Shown: positions 24,940 through 33,865, counted from the stretch's first letter. The stretch: DNA of 39,628 bases from JAHCIE01 sp034431435 (GCA_034431435.1 DAOUDG010000103.1:1-39628); one strand, 5' to 3'. Program-made: numbers and translations. Notes: a model not told the origin generated them from the sequence alone.

Positions 24940-26033
24940 GCCTCGTCCTCGTCGTCCGATGGACGATACCGGAGGTAGGCGGCCTGCAAGGCGGCCACCA
25001 GCTCGTCACGGCGGTCGTAGAGGCGCTTGAGCGGGCGTGGCTCGCGTTTCGCCAGGGCGTAGGCCGTCAGGATGGGGAAGGCGACCGTCGAATCCACGTA
25101 GGCCACGACAGAGTCGGGCAACTGATCGGGGTCGATCTTGCCCCAGGTCATGGCCTCCGACGGCGTCGCACCCGACAGGCCCCCGGTGTCGGGGCGGGCG
25201 TCGGTCATCTGGATGAAATAGTCATGGCCCTTCTCCGGGATGCCCATGACTTCCTGAATCTGAGGTTCAGTCTGGAGAATGAAGTTCTTGGGGCTGCCGC
25301 CGCCCAAAATGATCACCGCACTCTTGCCGCCGCGCCGCTTGGCGTCGTAGACGATGGCGGTGGTCTCGTTGACATCGCGCTCCACATCGAAGGCCAGCTT
25401 GTTGCCTGCCATCGCCAGCGCCGCCACATTCATGCCGATGGTCGAATCGCCGGGGCTGGAGGTGTACAGGGGCACGCCCGCCTGGTGGGCCGCCGTCAGG
25501 AGCGAGACATAGGGCGTGCCGAGGGCCTGTTCGCGGGCCTGGGTGTATTTTCCGAGCCGATAGTGTAGCTCGGCGGTGGTCATGGCGCGCTGAAATTCTG
25601 GCTCCAGCAGGCAGCGACGCAGGAAGGCGTCGGACTTGAGCAGGACTTCCTGGTGGAAGACGATATCGTAGATGCGGATGATATTGTCATCGCGCAATTG
25701 AAGGTCGTCGGTGAAGGGCGTCGTCTGGTACAGGTCGAAGCCCAGGCTGCGATGCATGTCGTGGTAGAGATTGGCGCCGGTGGAGATGATCCAGTCAATG
25801 AAACCCGCCCGGACGAGGGGGACCAGGGCCGCCGTGCCCAGGCCGGTCGGGGTGATGGCCCCCGACAGGGTCAGGCCGACCGTCACGTCCGGCTCCAGAA
25901 TCTTCTCGACCAGGATGTGGGCCGCCTCGCGCAGCCGAGCGCCATTGTAGGCGAAGAAGAAGTCGTCGACCAGGTCGACCACCGATGTCTCGCGGCCGAT
26001 AATCCTGGGGTCGAGCTTGCGTCCGTAGGTCAC
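24936..26033 (-). CDS. Deoxyhypusine synthase-like enzyme
   Basis: 365 aa, within the DHS family length. The NAD-fold segments are clear: LTLSGAITPTGLGTAALVPL, FIDWIISTGANLYHD and VPLYTSSPGDSTIG. The catalytic-Lys region reads GATPSEAMTWGKIDPD (Lys near 299), matching the human EAVSWGKI segment that forms the enzyme-imine intermediate. The human HHIANAN segment, whose His contacts spermidine, is replaced by PKNFILQTEP, so the amine pocket differs from true DHS. Bacteria have no eIF5A, so a free amine acceptor (as in homospermidine synthases related to DHS) or another protein target is expected. Start GTG overlaps the decarboxylase stop (GTGA), and its stop overlaps the agmatinase start, implying coupled translation. 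Confidence 0.9.
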   Translation of the reverse strand: MTYGRKLDPRIIGRETSVVDLVDDFFFAYNGARLREAAHILVEKILEPDVTVGLTLSGAITPTGLGTAALVPLVRAGFIDWIISTGANLYHDMHRSLGFDLYQTTPFTDDLQLRDDNIIRIYDIVFHQEVLLKSDAFLRRCLLEPEFQRAMTTAELHYRLGKYTQAREQALGTPYVSLLTAAHQAGVPLYTSSPGDSTIGMNVAALAMAGNKLAFDVERDVNETTAIVYDAKRRGGKSAVIILGGGSPKNFILQTEPQIQEVMGIPEKGHDYFIQMTDARPDTGGLSGATPSEAMTWGKIDPDQLPDSVVAYVDSTVAFPILTAYALAKREPRPLKRLYDRRDELVAALQAAYLRYRPSDDEDEA

Positions 26034-26575
26034 AGCAGCACCGCCGCGCAGATGACCGTTGTCCAGCGGCCCTGCTCATCACTGACGGCCGACATGGAGA
26101 TGGAGGTCGTATCGACAATATGGCCGCCGACGCGGTACTGCTCGCGGCGTTCCAGGTAGTCGCGGTCGAGGTCGAAAGGCACGCCCAGGACGGTCGCCAG
26201 CATGCCGGCAGCCAGGTCCTCGGCATAGTCGCCCGCTTCCTGCTCGGTCTGGCCGTAGCTGTGATGCTCCGACAGGTAGCCGTACATGGAGGGGTCGGCT
26301 GGCAGGGAGACGCCGATGGCCGAGGAAACGACGCGGCGCGGCTCGTTGCTGGCGCTCTCGGCAAGGACGACGAAGACAATCTCGCCTGGCTCAATGGCCT
26401 GCAAGCCCTGCTCGCGGGGAATGATGCGGCAGCCCGGGGGGAATATGGAGGAGACGCGCACCAGGTTGAACTGGGCGATGCCCGCGTCTCGCAAGGCCAT
26501 CTCGAAACTCGTGAGCTTCTCGGCATGAACGCCGACGCCCCGAGTCAGGAATAGCTTGCGGGGGACAAATCGCAT
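26030..26575 (-). CDS. pdaD: Pyruvoyl-dependent arginine decarboxylase
   Basis: 181 aa, close to the archaeal PvlArgDC length (about 165). The self-cleavage site is visible in FNLVRVSSIFPPGC: cleavage between Ser42 and Ser43 would create the pyruvoyl group. Other family features are FLTRGVGVHAEKLTSFEMAL at the start, REQGLQAIEPGEIVFVVLAE with the Glu region that assists catalysis, and SEHHSYGQTEQEAGDYAEDL. It makes agmatine from arginine, which agmatinase at the end of the operon turns into putrescine. AAGGAG lies 9 nt before the ATG. It is the first gene of the three-gene operon and is transcribed divergently from the subtilase gene. Confidence 0.93.
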   Translation of the reverse strand: MRFVPRKLFLTRGVGVHAEKLTSFEMALRDAGIAQFNLVRVSSIFPPGCRIIPREQGLQAIEPGEIVFVVLAESASNEPRRVVSSAIGVSLPADPSMYGYLSEHHSYGQTEQEAGDYAEDLAAGMLATVLGVPFDLDRDYLERREQYRVGGHIVDTTSISMSAVSDEQGRWTTVICAAVLL

Positions 26576-26603
26576 TTCGGGTATCTCCTTGTGACAAAGA
26601 CAC

Positions 26604-26621
26604 CCGCACCCCAGGGTGCGG
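26604..26621 (-). promoter_or_regulatory. Hairpin in the leader of the polyamine operon
   Basis: CCGCACCC (26604-26611) and GGGTGCGG (26614-26621) form a perfect 8-bp stem about 10 bases upstream of the decarboxylase Shine-Dalgarno. It could restrict translation initiation. No polyamine-sensing element is recognisable. Confidence 0.35.
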
Positions 26622-26643
26622 TGGATAAGCGCAATCGCGCGAA

Positions 26644-26672
26644 ATCATGCTGCCAAACCCCCGCCCCGTCAA
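26644..26672 (-). promoter_or_regulatory. Promoter of the polyamine operon
   Basis: Minus-strand TTGACG (26667-26672), a 17-bp spacer and CATGAT (26644-26649). The predicted leader is about 60 bases and includes the hairpin at 26604-26621. Confidence 0.6.
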
Positions 26673-26781
26673 GTTTGCTGCGCGCTCCGCGCTCCGCGCC
26701 CCCCTTCACTCCGCTCAGCATCCTCTTATCTATTCCCGCGCCTGGAGCCGTATCCGCGCCTGCTCGCCAACGTCTTAGGCT

Positions 26782-28938
26782 ATGGATTCCATCCCACGCC
26801 GTCTCGCACCTGGAAAGCTCCCACCCGTGCCCAGAGTCCTCGTCGCCGCCGCTGTGCTTGCCTTGCTGATACTGGTCCCCTCGCGGACAGCCAGGCTGGA
26901 GCCTGGCGCCGCCGAGGGCGCTGCTGAGGCGTCCGCCGCCACCCGCCTCGTCGTCACCCTGCGCGCACCGCTCAATGGCAAGGCAGTCGCCACCGGCTCA
27001 GCGCTGGACATCGCCAACAAGCGTCTCGGCGCACAGATGGAGCCGATCTTCTGGCCGCCACCCACCGAGCCGGCCGCCCTGGCCCGTTTCGTTGCGCTGG
27101 GCATGGACCGCATGATGCTGGTCAGGGCCAGCGCCGACCAGGCCGTCGCCCTGGCCGTCTACCAGGCCAGCCCGGATGTCGAATCGGCGGCCCCCGACGG
27201 CGTGGGTATCGGGGGCGGCGAGCTGGCCGCAGCGCCCGATGACCCCGGCTGGTCGCAGCAATGGCACATGGCGAGGGTGAACGCCCTCGGCGCGTGGGAC
27301 ATCGCCACCGGCAACCCCGAGCTGGTCATTGCCGTCATCGACAGCGGCATCTGGCACACCCACCCCGACCTGTCGGATCGATTGTGGCGTAACAGCCGCG
27401 AGATCCCCGCCAACGGGCTTGACGATGACGGCAACGGCTTCATCGACGACGACTGGGGCTGGGACTTCGTCGGCGGCGACAACGACCCCAACGGCGATCA
27501 CTGGCACGGGACGCACGTGGCGGGTATCATCGGCGCGACCGCCAACAACGGTATCGGCGTGGCGGGCCTCGACCGGGGGGCGCGGCTGATGGCAGTCAAG
27601 GTGCTGGATAACAAGAACCAGGGCTACTACAGCGACTGGTCGCGGGGCATCTACTACGCCGCCCAGAACGGGGCGCGCATCCTCAACCTGAGCCTGGGTG
27701 GGACCGACAGCACTGACACCGACCTGCGCGCCGCCGTCAGCTACGCCCATGGCCAGGGTGCGCTGCTGGCGGTGGCGATGATGAATAGCAACGACGCCAC
27801 TCGCTGGGTTCCCGCCGCCTATACCAACGTCATCGCCGTCGGCGCGACCGACAGCAGCGACCGCCGCGCCAGCCCCTTCGACTGGGGCGGCGGCAGCTGC
27901 TACGGCAACGGCATCGACGTCGTGGCGCCGGGCAACGTCATCTACAGCGCCGTCCTCAACAACGGCTATGCTACGGCCTCCGGCACCAGCATGGCAACCC
28001 CCCTGGTGGCGGGGCTGGCGGGCCTCATCTGGTCGGTCGCGCCGGGCCTGTCCAACGAGCAGATTCGCCAGGCGCTGCATCAGACGGCCATCGACGGTGT
28101 GGGACGCGCCGAGGAGGACACGCCCGGCTGGGACAGGTACATGGGCTACGGCCGCATCGACGCGGCCAGGGCCGTCGCCCGCGCCCGCGACCTGGCCGCT
28201 CAGGCGACGACCACCCCCACCGCCACGCTGCTCCCGTCGCCTTCGCCCACCGCCACGCGCACAGCCACGGCAACCTTGCCGCCGCCCACCGCCACGCCTC
28301 TGCCCGCCAGCTGTGTCGATAGCCTGACCAACGGCAGCTTCGCCAACGCCGACGGTTGGACCCTGGCCGGGCGCCGCGCCCTCATCAGCGGCTACGGGGG
28401 GCGCAACGGCACGGCCCTGTTCCTGGGCCTGCAGAGTGGCGACACGGTGCAGGGGGCAGGCGGTGACACCGCCACCGGCCGCCAGAGCGTCACCCTGCCG
28501 GCCGACGCAACCCAGGCGAAGGTGGTTTTCTGGGCCTTCACCGGCCACACCGGCGGCCCCGACGTCGCCGACCGCTTCACCGCCCGCCTGCTCGCCCCCG
28601 ACGGGGCGAGCCTGGTCGATGCTTCCCTGGTCGTGGACAGCAACGCTTACCGCGAGGTACGCCTGCCCGTGACCAGTGGCCTGGACGCCCTACGCGGGCA
28701 GAGCGTGACGCTGCACTTCCAGGTGGACAACATAGCCGGGCCGGGTGGCAATGCCTACATGCGTATCGACGACGCCAGCCTCGTGGTGTGCCGGGGCGGC
28801 GCGCACCTGCCCACGCCCTCGGCCACCCCCGGCCCCACCGCCACACCCACCCACACCGCCACGCCGCGCCCCACCTCGACCCCCTACCCCGACGGCCCCT
28901 ACCACGTGCATCTGCCCCTGGCCGGCCTCACGCCGTAA
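26782..28938 (+). CDS. Secreted subtilisin-family serine protease with C-terminal jelly-roll and Thr/Pro stalk
   Basis: 718 aa. An N-terminal hydrophobic segment (VLVAAAVLALLILV, about 19-32) is the signal. A propeptide-like region follows, then an S8 catalytic domain at about 160-465. The triad is D187 (IAVIDSGIWHTHPDL), H242 (HWHGTHVAGIIGA) and S403 (SGTSMATPLVAGLAG), with the oxyanion Asn near 335. A short Thr/Pro linker leads to a beta-sandwich domain at about 512-672 (NGSFANADGWTLAG...YMRIDDASLVVC) resembling carbohydrate-binding jelly-rolls. A second Thr/Pro linker ends in PYHVHLPLAGLTP. No clear Shine-Dalgarno precedes the ATG at 26782; GTG at 26827 is an alternative start. It is extracellular and general-proteolytic by inference. 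It is divergent from the polyamine operon. Confidence 0.92.
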   Translation: MDSIPRRLAPGKLPPVPRVLVAAAVLALLILVPSRTARLEPGAAEGAAEASAATRLVVTLRAPLNGKAVATGSALDIANKRLGAQMEPIFWPPPTEPAALARFVALGMDRMMLVRASADQAVALAVYQASPDVESAAPDGVGIGGGELAAAPDDPGWSQQWHMARVNALGAWDIATGNPELVIAVIDSGIWHTHPDLSDRLWRNSREIPANGLDDDGNGFIDDDWGWDFVGGDNDPNGDHWHGTHVAGIIGATANNGIGVAGLDRGARLMAVKVLDNKNQGYYSDWSRGIYYAAQNGARILNLSLGGTDSTDTDLRAAVSYAHGQGALLAVAMMNSNDATRWVPAAYTNVIAVGATDSSDRRASPFDWGGGSCYGNGIDVVAPGNVIYSAVLNNGYATASGTSMATPLVAGLAGLIWSVAPGLSNEQIRQALHQTAIDGVGRAEEDTPGWDRYMGYGRIDAARAVARARDLAAQATTTPTATLLPSPSPTATRTATATLPPPTATPLPASCVDSLTNGSFANADGWTLAGRRALISGYGGRNGTALFLGLQSGDTVQGAGGDTATGRQSVTLPADATQAKVVFWAFTGHTGGPDVADRFTARLLAPDGASLVDASLVVDSNAYREVRLPVTSGLDALRGQSVTLHFQVDNIAGPGGNAYMRIDDASLVVCRGGAHLPTPSATPGPTATPTHTATPRPTSTPYPDGPYHVHLPLAGLTP

Positions 28939-28953
28939 CCCGCGCAGCGCTGG

Positions 28954-28982
28954 TTGCTCCCCGCGCCCGGCGTGAGTATAAT
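28954..28982 (+). promoter_or_regulatory. Promoter of the DUF1385 gene
   Basis: TTGCTC (28954-28959), a 17-bp spacer and a perfect TATAAT (28977-28982), followed by AAAGGA and the GTG start at 29026. It probably also serves the SDR and icd genes in part. Confidence 0.75.
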
Positions 28983-29025
28983 GCCTACCACGCGGTTTCA
29001 CCCTTAGCAGCAAAGGATTCCCACT

Positions 29026-29952
29026 GTGGCAGAGTTCAATTACGGCGGCCAGGCGGTCATCGAAGGCGTCATGATGCGCGGGGCGAGCCATGCCGCCGTC
29101 GCCGTCCGCAACCCCAGCGGCGACATCATCGTCCACGACGAGCCGCTGACGGCGCCCATCTACACCAGCCGCTGGGGCAAGCTGCCCTTCATTCGCGGTT
29201 TGACGCTGCTGTGGGACGCCTTGGGGCTGGGGATGCGCTCCCTGATGTGGTCGGCCAACGTGGCGATTGAGGACGAAGAGGATGTCTCCTTCCACGGGCC
29301 GGTGGCCTGGGGCACCGTGGCCGTGGCCGCCGCCTTCGGTATCGGCATCTTCTTCATCCTGCCCTTCCTGGTAGCGCGCGTGGCCGATAACTACGTGCCG
29401 TCCACCTTTGTCAGCCACATCATCGAGGGCGCGCTGCGGCTGGCCCTGTTCCTGGCCTACATCGTCGCCATCGGGCAACTGTCCGACATCAAGCGTGTCT
29501 TTGCCTACCACGGCGCCGAGCACATGACCATCAACGCCTACGAGGCGGGCGCAGAGCTGACCCCACCCTCCGTCGCCCGCTTCAGCCTGATTCACCCGCG
29601 CTGCGGCACGGGCTTCCTGCTCATCGTCATGGTCGTATCCATCTTCGTCTTCAGCTTTATCGGGCGGCCCAACCTGGTGTGGAGCATCGTCGCCCGCATT
29701 GTCCTCATCCCCGTCATCGCCGGCATCTCCTATGAGTTCATCCGCTTCAGCGCCAAGCGCTACCAGACCAACGCCCTGGTGCGATGGCTCATCACGCCCA
29801 GCCTGGCGCTACAGCGGCTGACCACCCGCCCGCCCGACGCGGGTATGCTTGAAGTCGCCATCGCCGCCCTGACCAGCGTCCTGCGCGCCGAGAATCGCCT
29901 GACCGAGGTATCACCCCAGGCCATGCCCACCGCCGAGGGAGTTGCCGCTTGA
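29026..29952 (+). CDS. DUF1385 (YqhQ-like) integral membrane protein
   Basis: 308 aa. The family's three signatures are present: FNYGGQAVIEGVMMRG at the N-terminus, KRVFAYHGAEHMTINAYEAG in the middle and IHPRCGTGFLLIVM after it. About four hydrophobic spans are seen (WGTVAVAAAFGIGIFFILPF, ALRLALFLAYIVAIG, FLLIVMVVSIFVFSFIG, IVARIVLIPVIAGISYEF). The conserved His, Glu and Cys suggest a metal or catalytic site, but the family has no firmly established role; it is widespread in Firmicutes and Chloroflexota. Start GTG has AAAGGA 8 nt upstream. It heads a plus-strand series with the SDR and icd genes, with a hairpin after its stop. Confidence 0.93.
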   Translation: MAEFNYGGQAVIEGVMMRGASHAAVAVRNPSGDIIVHDEPLTAPIYTSRWGKLPFIRGLTLLWDALGLGMRSLMWSANVAIEDEEDVSFHGPVAWGTVAVAAAFGIGIFFILPFLVARVADNYVPSTFVSHIIEGALRLALFLAYIVAIGQLSDIKRVFAYHGAEHMTINAYEAGAELTPPSVARFSLIHPRCGTGFLLIVMVVSIFVFSFIGRPNLVWSIVARIVLIPVIAGISYEFIRFSAKRYQTNALVRWLITPSLALQRLTTRPPDAGMLEVAIAALTSVLRAENRLTEVSPQAMPTAEGVAA

Positions 29953-29964
29953 TCCACCAGTCAC

Positions 29965-29988
29965 TCCTGCCGGCCGCGACCGGCAGGA
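29965..29988 (+). terminator. Hairpin after the DUF1385 gene
   Basis: A perfect 9-bp stem TCCTGCCGG/CCGGCAGGA with a 6-nt loop lies 12 bases past the stop codon. There is no U-tract, so it may be partial or act in RNA processing. Confidence 0.5.
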
Positions 29989-30008
29989 CGCCCGCGTAGG
30001 ATAAGCCC

Positions 30009-30827
30009 ATGCCCCATACCCTGGCCGGACAGACGGCGCTCATTACCGGCGGCGGCCGCGGCATCGGCCGTGCCGTCGCCGACGCTCTCGCCACGCACGG
30101 GGCAACCGTGGTCCTGGCCGCCCGCAGCGCCCATGAGGTTCACGCCGCGGCCGAAGAGCTGCGGCTACGTGGCGCGATGGCCTGGGGGCTGACGTGCGAC
30201 GTCGCCAACCCCGAAGACGTGCGCGCCCTGGTCGAGCGCGTCGTGGAGGAGTGCGGCACGATCGACATCCTCATCAACAACGCTGGCATCCTGAGTCCGA
30301 TGGGCATGACCTGGGACGTGGATGCCGAGGAGTGGGCCTACAACATCCACGTCAACCTGGTGGGCGCGTTCCGCGTGACCCACGCCGTGCTGCCCCTGAT
30401 GATCGAGGAGGGTGGCGGGCGCATCATCAACGTGTCCAGCGGCGCGGCGCGTAGCGTCACGCCCGGCTGGTCCGCCTATGGCGCGGCCAAGGCCGGTCTC
30501 GATCACTTCACACGTATCCTGGCCGCCGAGGTCCACCCCCACGGGGTGCGGGTCAACGCCGTCTATCCGGGGGCCACTGATACCCGCATGCAGGCCGACA
30601 TCCGCCGCACCGATGACGAGCAGTTCCCCGCTGCGGAGGGCTTCCGCCGCCGTCACGCCGAGGGCCAGTTGCGCGACCCCCGCGAGCCGGGCGAGCTGAT
30701 TCTCTGGCTGTGCACCAGCCACGCCCGCGACCTGAGCGGCCAGATTCTCGATATCAATGATCCGGCCGTCCGCGAGCGCGTCGCCTACGACCTGGGCCGC
30801 CCACGTCTGCCGGACTCGTCTCGCTAA
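30009..30827 (+). CDS. Short-chain dehydrogenase/reductase (SDR family)
   Basis: 272 aa, a classical SDR. The cofactor motif is TGxxxGIG-like, ITGGGRGIGRAVADALA. The structural NNAG is in DILINNAGILSP, the catalytic Ser is in IINVSSGAAR, and YxxxK is in WSAYGAAKAGLDHF. The PG motif after the active site is VYPGATDTRM. The Arg after GATVVLAAR favours NADP(H). The substrate is unknown; FabG-like ketoreductases share these motifs. The C-terminal roughly 40 residues are longer than the shortest SDRs. AGGA lies 7 nt before the ATG. It precedes icd by 37 bases and is probably cotranscribed with it. Confidence 0.92.
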   Translation: MPHTLAGQTALITGGGRGIGRAVADALATHGATVVLAARSAHEVHAAAEELRLRGAMAWGLTCDVANPEDVRALVERVVEECGTIDILINNAGILSPMGMTWDVDAEEWAYNIHVNLVGAFRVTHAVLPLMIEEGGGRIINVSSGAARSVTPGWSAYGAAKAGLDHFTRILAAEVHPHGVRVNAVYPGATDTRMQADIRRTDDEQFPAAEGFRRRHAEGQLRDPREPGELILWLCTSHARDLSGQILDINDPAVRERVAYDLGRPRLPDSSR

Positions 30828-30864
30828 CCGGCCCCGACCCCTCGCAGAAAGGACCCCAACTGTC

Positions 30865-32133
<1,269 letters not shown>

Positions 32134-32167
32134 GCCGACCGTCGGAACATCGTCTGCCCTGCGCGAG

Positions 32168-32251
32168 CGCGAAGGACACACAGGCCCGAAGGCATGAGGA
32201 GGATGGTTCACCTCTCCGCAGCGCCTCGTTGTAGCCTGCGTGTCCTTCGCG
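32168..32251. repeat. Long inverted repeat between convergent icd and the unknown gene
   Basis: CGCGAAGGACACACAGGC (32168-32185) is the inverted copy of 32234-32251 with a single mismatch, giving an 18-bp stem around a 48-base loop that can also fold. It sits between two convergent genes. It could be a bidirectional terminator or a REP/MITE-like palindromic element; no target-site duplication is evident. Confidence 0.65.
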
Positions 32252-32273
32252 GACTCTGCCCCGCGCCAGGCCC

Positions 32274-32301
32274 CAATCTCTAGTCGCCAGGCTCCTGGCT
32301 C
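32274..32301. repeat. Degenerate heptanucleotide repeats at the 3' end of the unknown gene
   Basis: CAATCTC, TAGTCGC, CAGGCTC and CTGGCTC stand head to tail across the stop codon (32280-32282) of the minus-strand gene. The heptads are degenerate but share phase and the CAATCYC-like first unit with the arrays at 24026 and 32845. Confidence 0.45.
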
Positions 32302-32750
32302 AGTCCCCGCCCCAGCGTCCTGCGCCGCGTCTCGTGGGGGAACAGGTCGGCCAGGTCGGCCGCGTCGACCAGCCGCCGCCACGTCGTGGCAATGAACACG
32401 ACGCGCCGCAGTCGTCCGGCGGGCACAGGCCGCGCCAGGGGCCGCAGCGGATCCAGGTCCAGGCGATAGTAGAGCGCGTCGGCGCGGGGGTGGGTCGCCT
32501 CGTCGGGGATCAGGTCGCGCCGCCGCGCCAGGTGGACCCGCCGTAGCGGCGCCCACCAGCGCACCTGGCCGCCGTCGGGGCCGCAGCGCTGCGTCTGATA
32601 CAGGGCCAGCGCCTCGGCGCCCAGCCGGGCCGGCGCGTGGGTCACGGGCACGCGGTACCAGCCCGCCGCCGCCCGCGCCAGGTCCGCCGCGCTGGTCACC
32701 ACCGCTACCAGCACCGGCGTCTCGTCCTCGGGCCACTCGTCCCTCGGCAT
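32280..32750 (-). CDS. Conserved-looking protein of unknown function
   Basis: 156 aa from the ATG at 32750; the frame continues upstream only through the CCCCACG repeat array, which would add a Gly-Arg-Gly-Ala-Trp repeat. The product has a structured look: GWYRVPVTHAPARL, LALYQTQRCGPDGGQVRWWA, PLRRVHLARRRDLIPDE, ADALYYRLDLDPLRPLARPV and RRVVFIATTWRRLVDAAD. I recall similar WYRxPV...FYQ...YYA...LxPxE proteins as uncharacterised hypotheticals, without a function. It has no signal peptide. Its C-terminus (SQEPGD) is encoded by degenerate heptamer repeats. The Shine-Dalgarno GGAAGG is only 1-2 nt from the ATG, so the start is uncertain. Confidence 0.6.
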   Translation of the reverse strand: MPRDEWPEDETPVLVAVVTSAADLARAAAGWYRVPVTHAPARLGAEALALYQTQRCGPDGGQVRWWAPLRRVHLARRRDLIPDEATHPRADALYYRLDLDPLRPLARPVPAGRLRRVVFIATTWRRLVDAADLADLFPHETRRRTLGRGLSQEPGD

Positions 32751-32766
32751 ACCTTCCCTCGCGCTG

Positions 32767-32872
32767 CCCCACGCCCCACGCCCCACGCCCCACGCCCCAC
32801 GCCCCACGCCCCCCGCCCCACGCCCCACGCCCTACGCCCCGCGCCAATCCCTAACCCCTGATCTCCCATCTC
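32767..32872. repeat. CCCCACG heptanucleotide array running into the uvsE 3' end
   Basis: Eleven head-to-tail heptamers fill 32767-32843: eight exact CCCCACG, plus CCCCCCG, CCCTACG and CCCCGCG. One base further on, four more heptads follow (CAATCCC, TAACCCC, TGATCTC, CCATCTC, 32845-32872), which cover the uvsE stop codon and its last codons. Heptamer arrays of the CCCCAnn kind are known as STRR sequences in cyanobacteria. Confidence 0.9.
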
Positions 32873-33762
32873 CCTGCCACGTCCGGCGCCAACCGCGCCA
32901 CATCCGCCCGCAACCGCAGCACGGCCACATCCGACGCCCGCGCCTCGACCAGCACGTCGAAGTCCGGCCCCCCCGCCGCGCCGCGCAGGAAAGCAATAAA
33001 CTCGAAGGGGTTGATCAGGTCGGCGTGGGCCTCCGGGCGCGGCAGGCGCGCCTCGACGCCGCCGCGCCGCCGCACCAGGCGGGCCTCGGTGCGCGGGGAG
33101 CTGAAGTGGACCTTGGGGGTGACGCCCGGCGGCCAGGTCGCCAGGCAGCGCGCCAGGGCCGTCGGCCCATCCAGGCCGTCGGAGCGCAGACGGTGGTGCA
33201 GATCGTCGTAGACCACCGGCGCGCCGCACAGGGCGTGCACGGCCAGCGCGGCAGTGACCGGGTGACTCAGATCGTGCTCGACAGCCAGGCGGCCGCGCAC
33301 GCCAGCGGGCAGGGCCAGCGCGCGCTCGGCCCAGCGACGCGGGGCGGCCTCACCCTCACCCCCAATGTGGCTGACGACCACGCCGCCCTGGGCGTCCAGG
33401 GCAGCCAGGAGAGCCGCCAGGGCCGTCACGGTCTGGGCCGCCGCCGCCGCGCTGGCAGGCTGAGCCGCTCCCAGCCCCGCTCCCAGCGGGGCATGCAGGG
33501 TGAGGCGGATGTCAGCGGCGCGGGCCGCGCCCCCCAGCCAGGCCAGCTCGGCGCGGCAGGCCTCGATCTGGGCCAGGGCGACGTCCGGCGGACCTGACGC
33601 CAGTCGCCAATGCAACCGCAACATCCGCAACCCGGCCTGGCGGCACCAGGCCAGGCCGTCACGCAGGTAGGCCAGGCTAACACTCAGGTGGCCGTCCGGT
33701 CGGGCATCATAACAGCGCAGGCCGGGGCGACCATACAGCCCCGGCCCGCATCCCAGGCGCAT
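32851..33762 (-). CDS. uvsE: UV-damage endonuclease UvsE/UVDE-like
   Basis: 303 aa from the ATG at 33762 (GGAGG 6 nt upstream, N-terminus MRLGCGPGLYG like MKIGY-type UVDE starts). It is a TIM-barrel AP-endonuclease-like protein. Recognisable UVDE landmarks are LRMLRLHWRLAS, RLTLHAPLG (first metal His), GGVVVSHIGGEGE, LAVEHDLSH, APVVYDDLHHRL, TPKVHFSSPRTEAR and EAHADLINPFEFIAFL. UVDE nicks DNA 5' to UV photoproducts to start excision repair. Some family landmarks are altered (RLTLHAP for the usual RLxxHP), so substrate range may differ. The last codons lie in a heptanucleotide array. It follows glgC in the same direction with a 122-base gap. Confidence 0.82.
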   Translation of the reverse strand: MRLGCGPGLYGRPGLRCYDARPDGHLSVSLAYLRDGLAWCRQAGLRMLRLHWRLASGPPDVALAQIEACRAELAWLGGAARAADIRLTLHAPLGAGLGAAQPASAAAAAQTVTALAALLAALDAQGGVVVSHIGGEGEAAPRRWAERALALPAGVRGRLAVEHDLSHPVTAALAVHALCGAPVVYDDLHHRLRSDGLDGPTALARCLATWPPGVTPKVHFSSPRTEARLVRRRGGVEARLPRPEAHADLINPFEFIAFLRGAAGGPDFDVLVEARASDVAVLRLRADVARLAPDVAGRWEIRG

Positions 33763-33865
33763 GGCTCCCTCCAGGGTGATGTCATCCTGAAAGAGGGGGT
33801 TTTGCCCGAATACTTGCACCCTGTCTGAACCGCGCTACATGCGAACCGTCGACGTGGTTCCCGCC

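Noticed and set aside
24936..26033. True hypusination of a translation factor
   Set aside because: Bacteria use EF-P and have no eIF5A; no target gene is in the window and the spermidine-contacting segment is altered.
26998..28548. 516-codon minus-strand frame opposite the subtilase gene
   Set aside because: It is Gly/Val/Asp-rich antisense sequence without motifs; the plus strand has the complete catalytic triad.
32280..32850. Gly-Arg-Gly-Ala-Trp repeat as a real N-terminus of the unknown protein
   Set aside because: It is just the translation of the CCCCACG array; the ordinary sequence begins at MPRDEWPED (32750).
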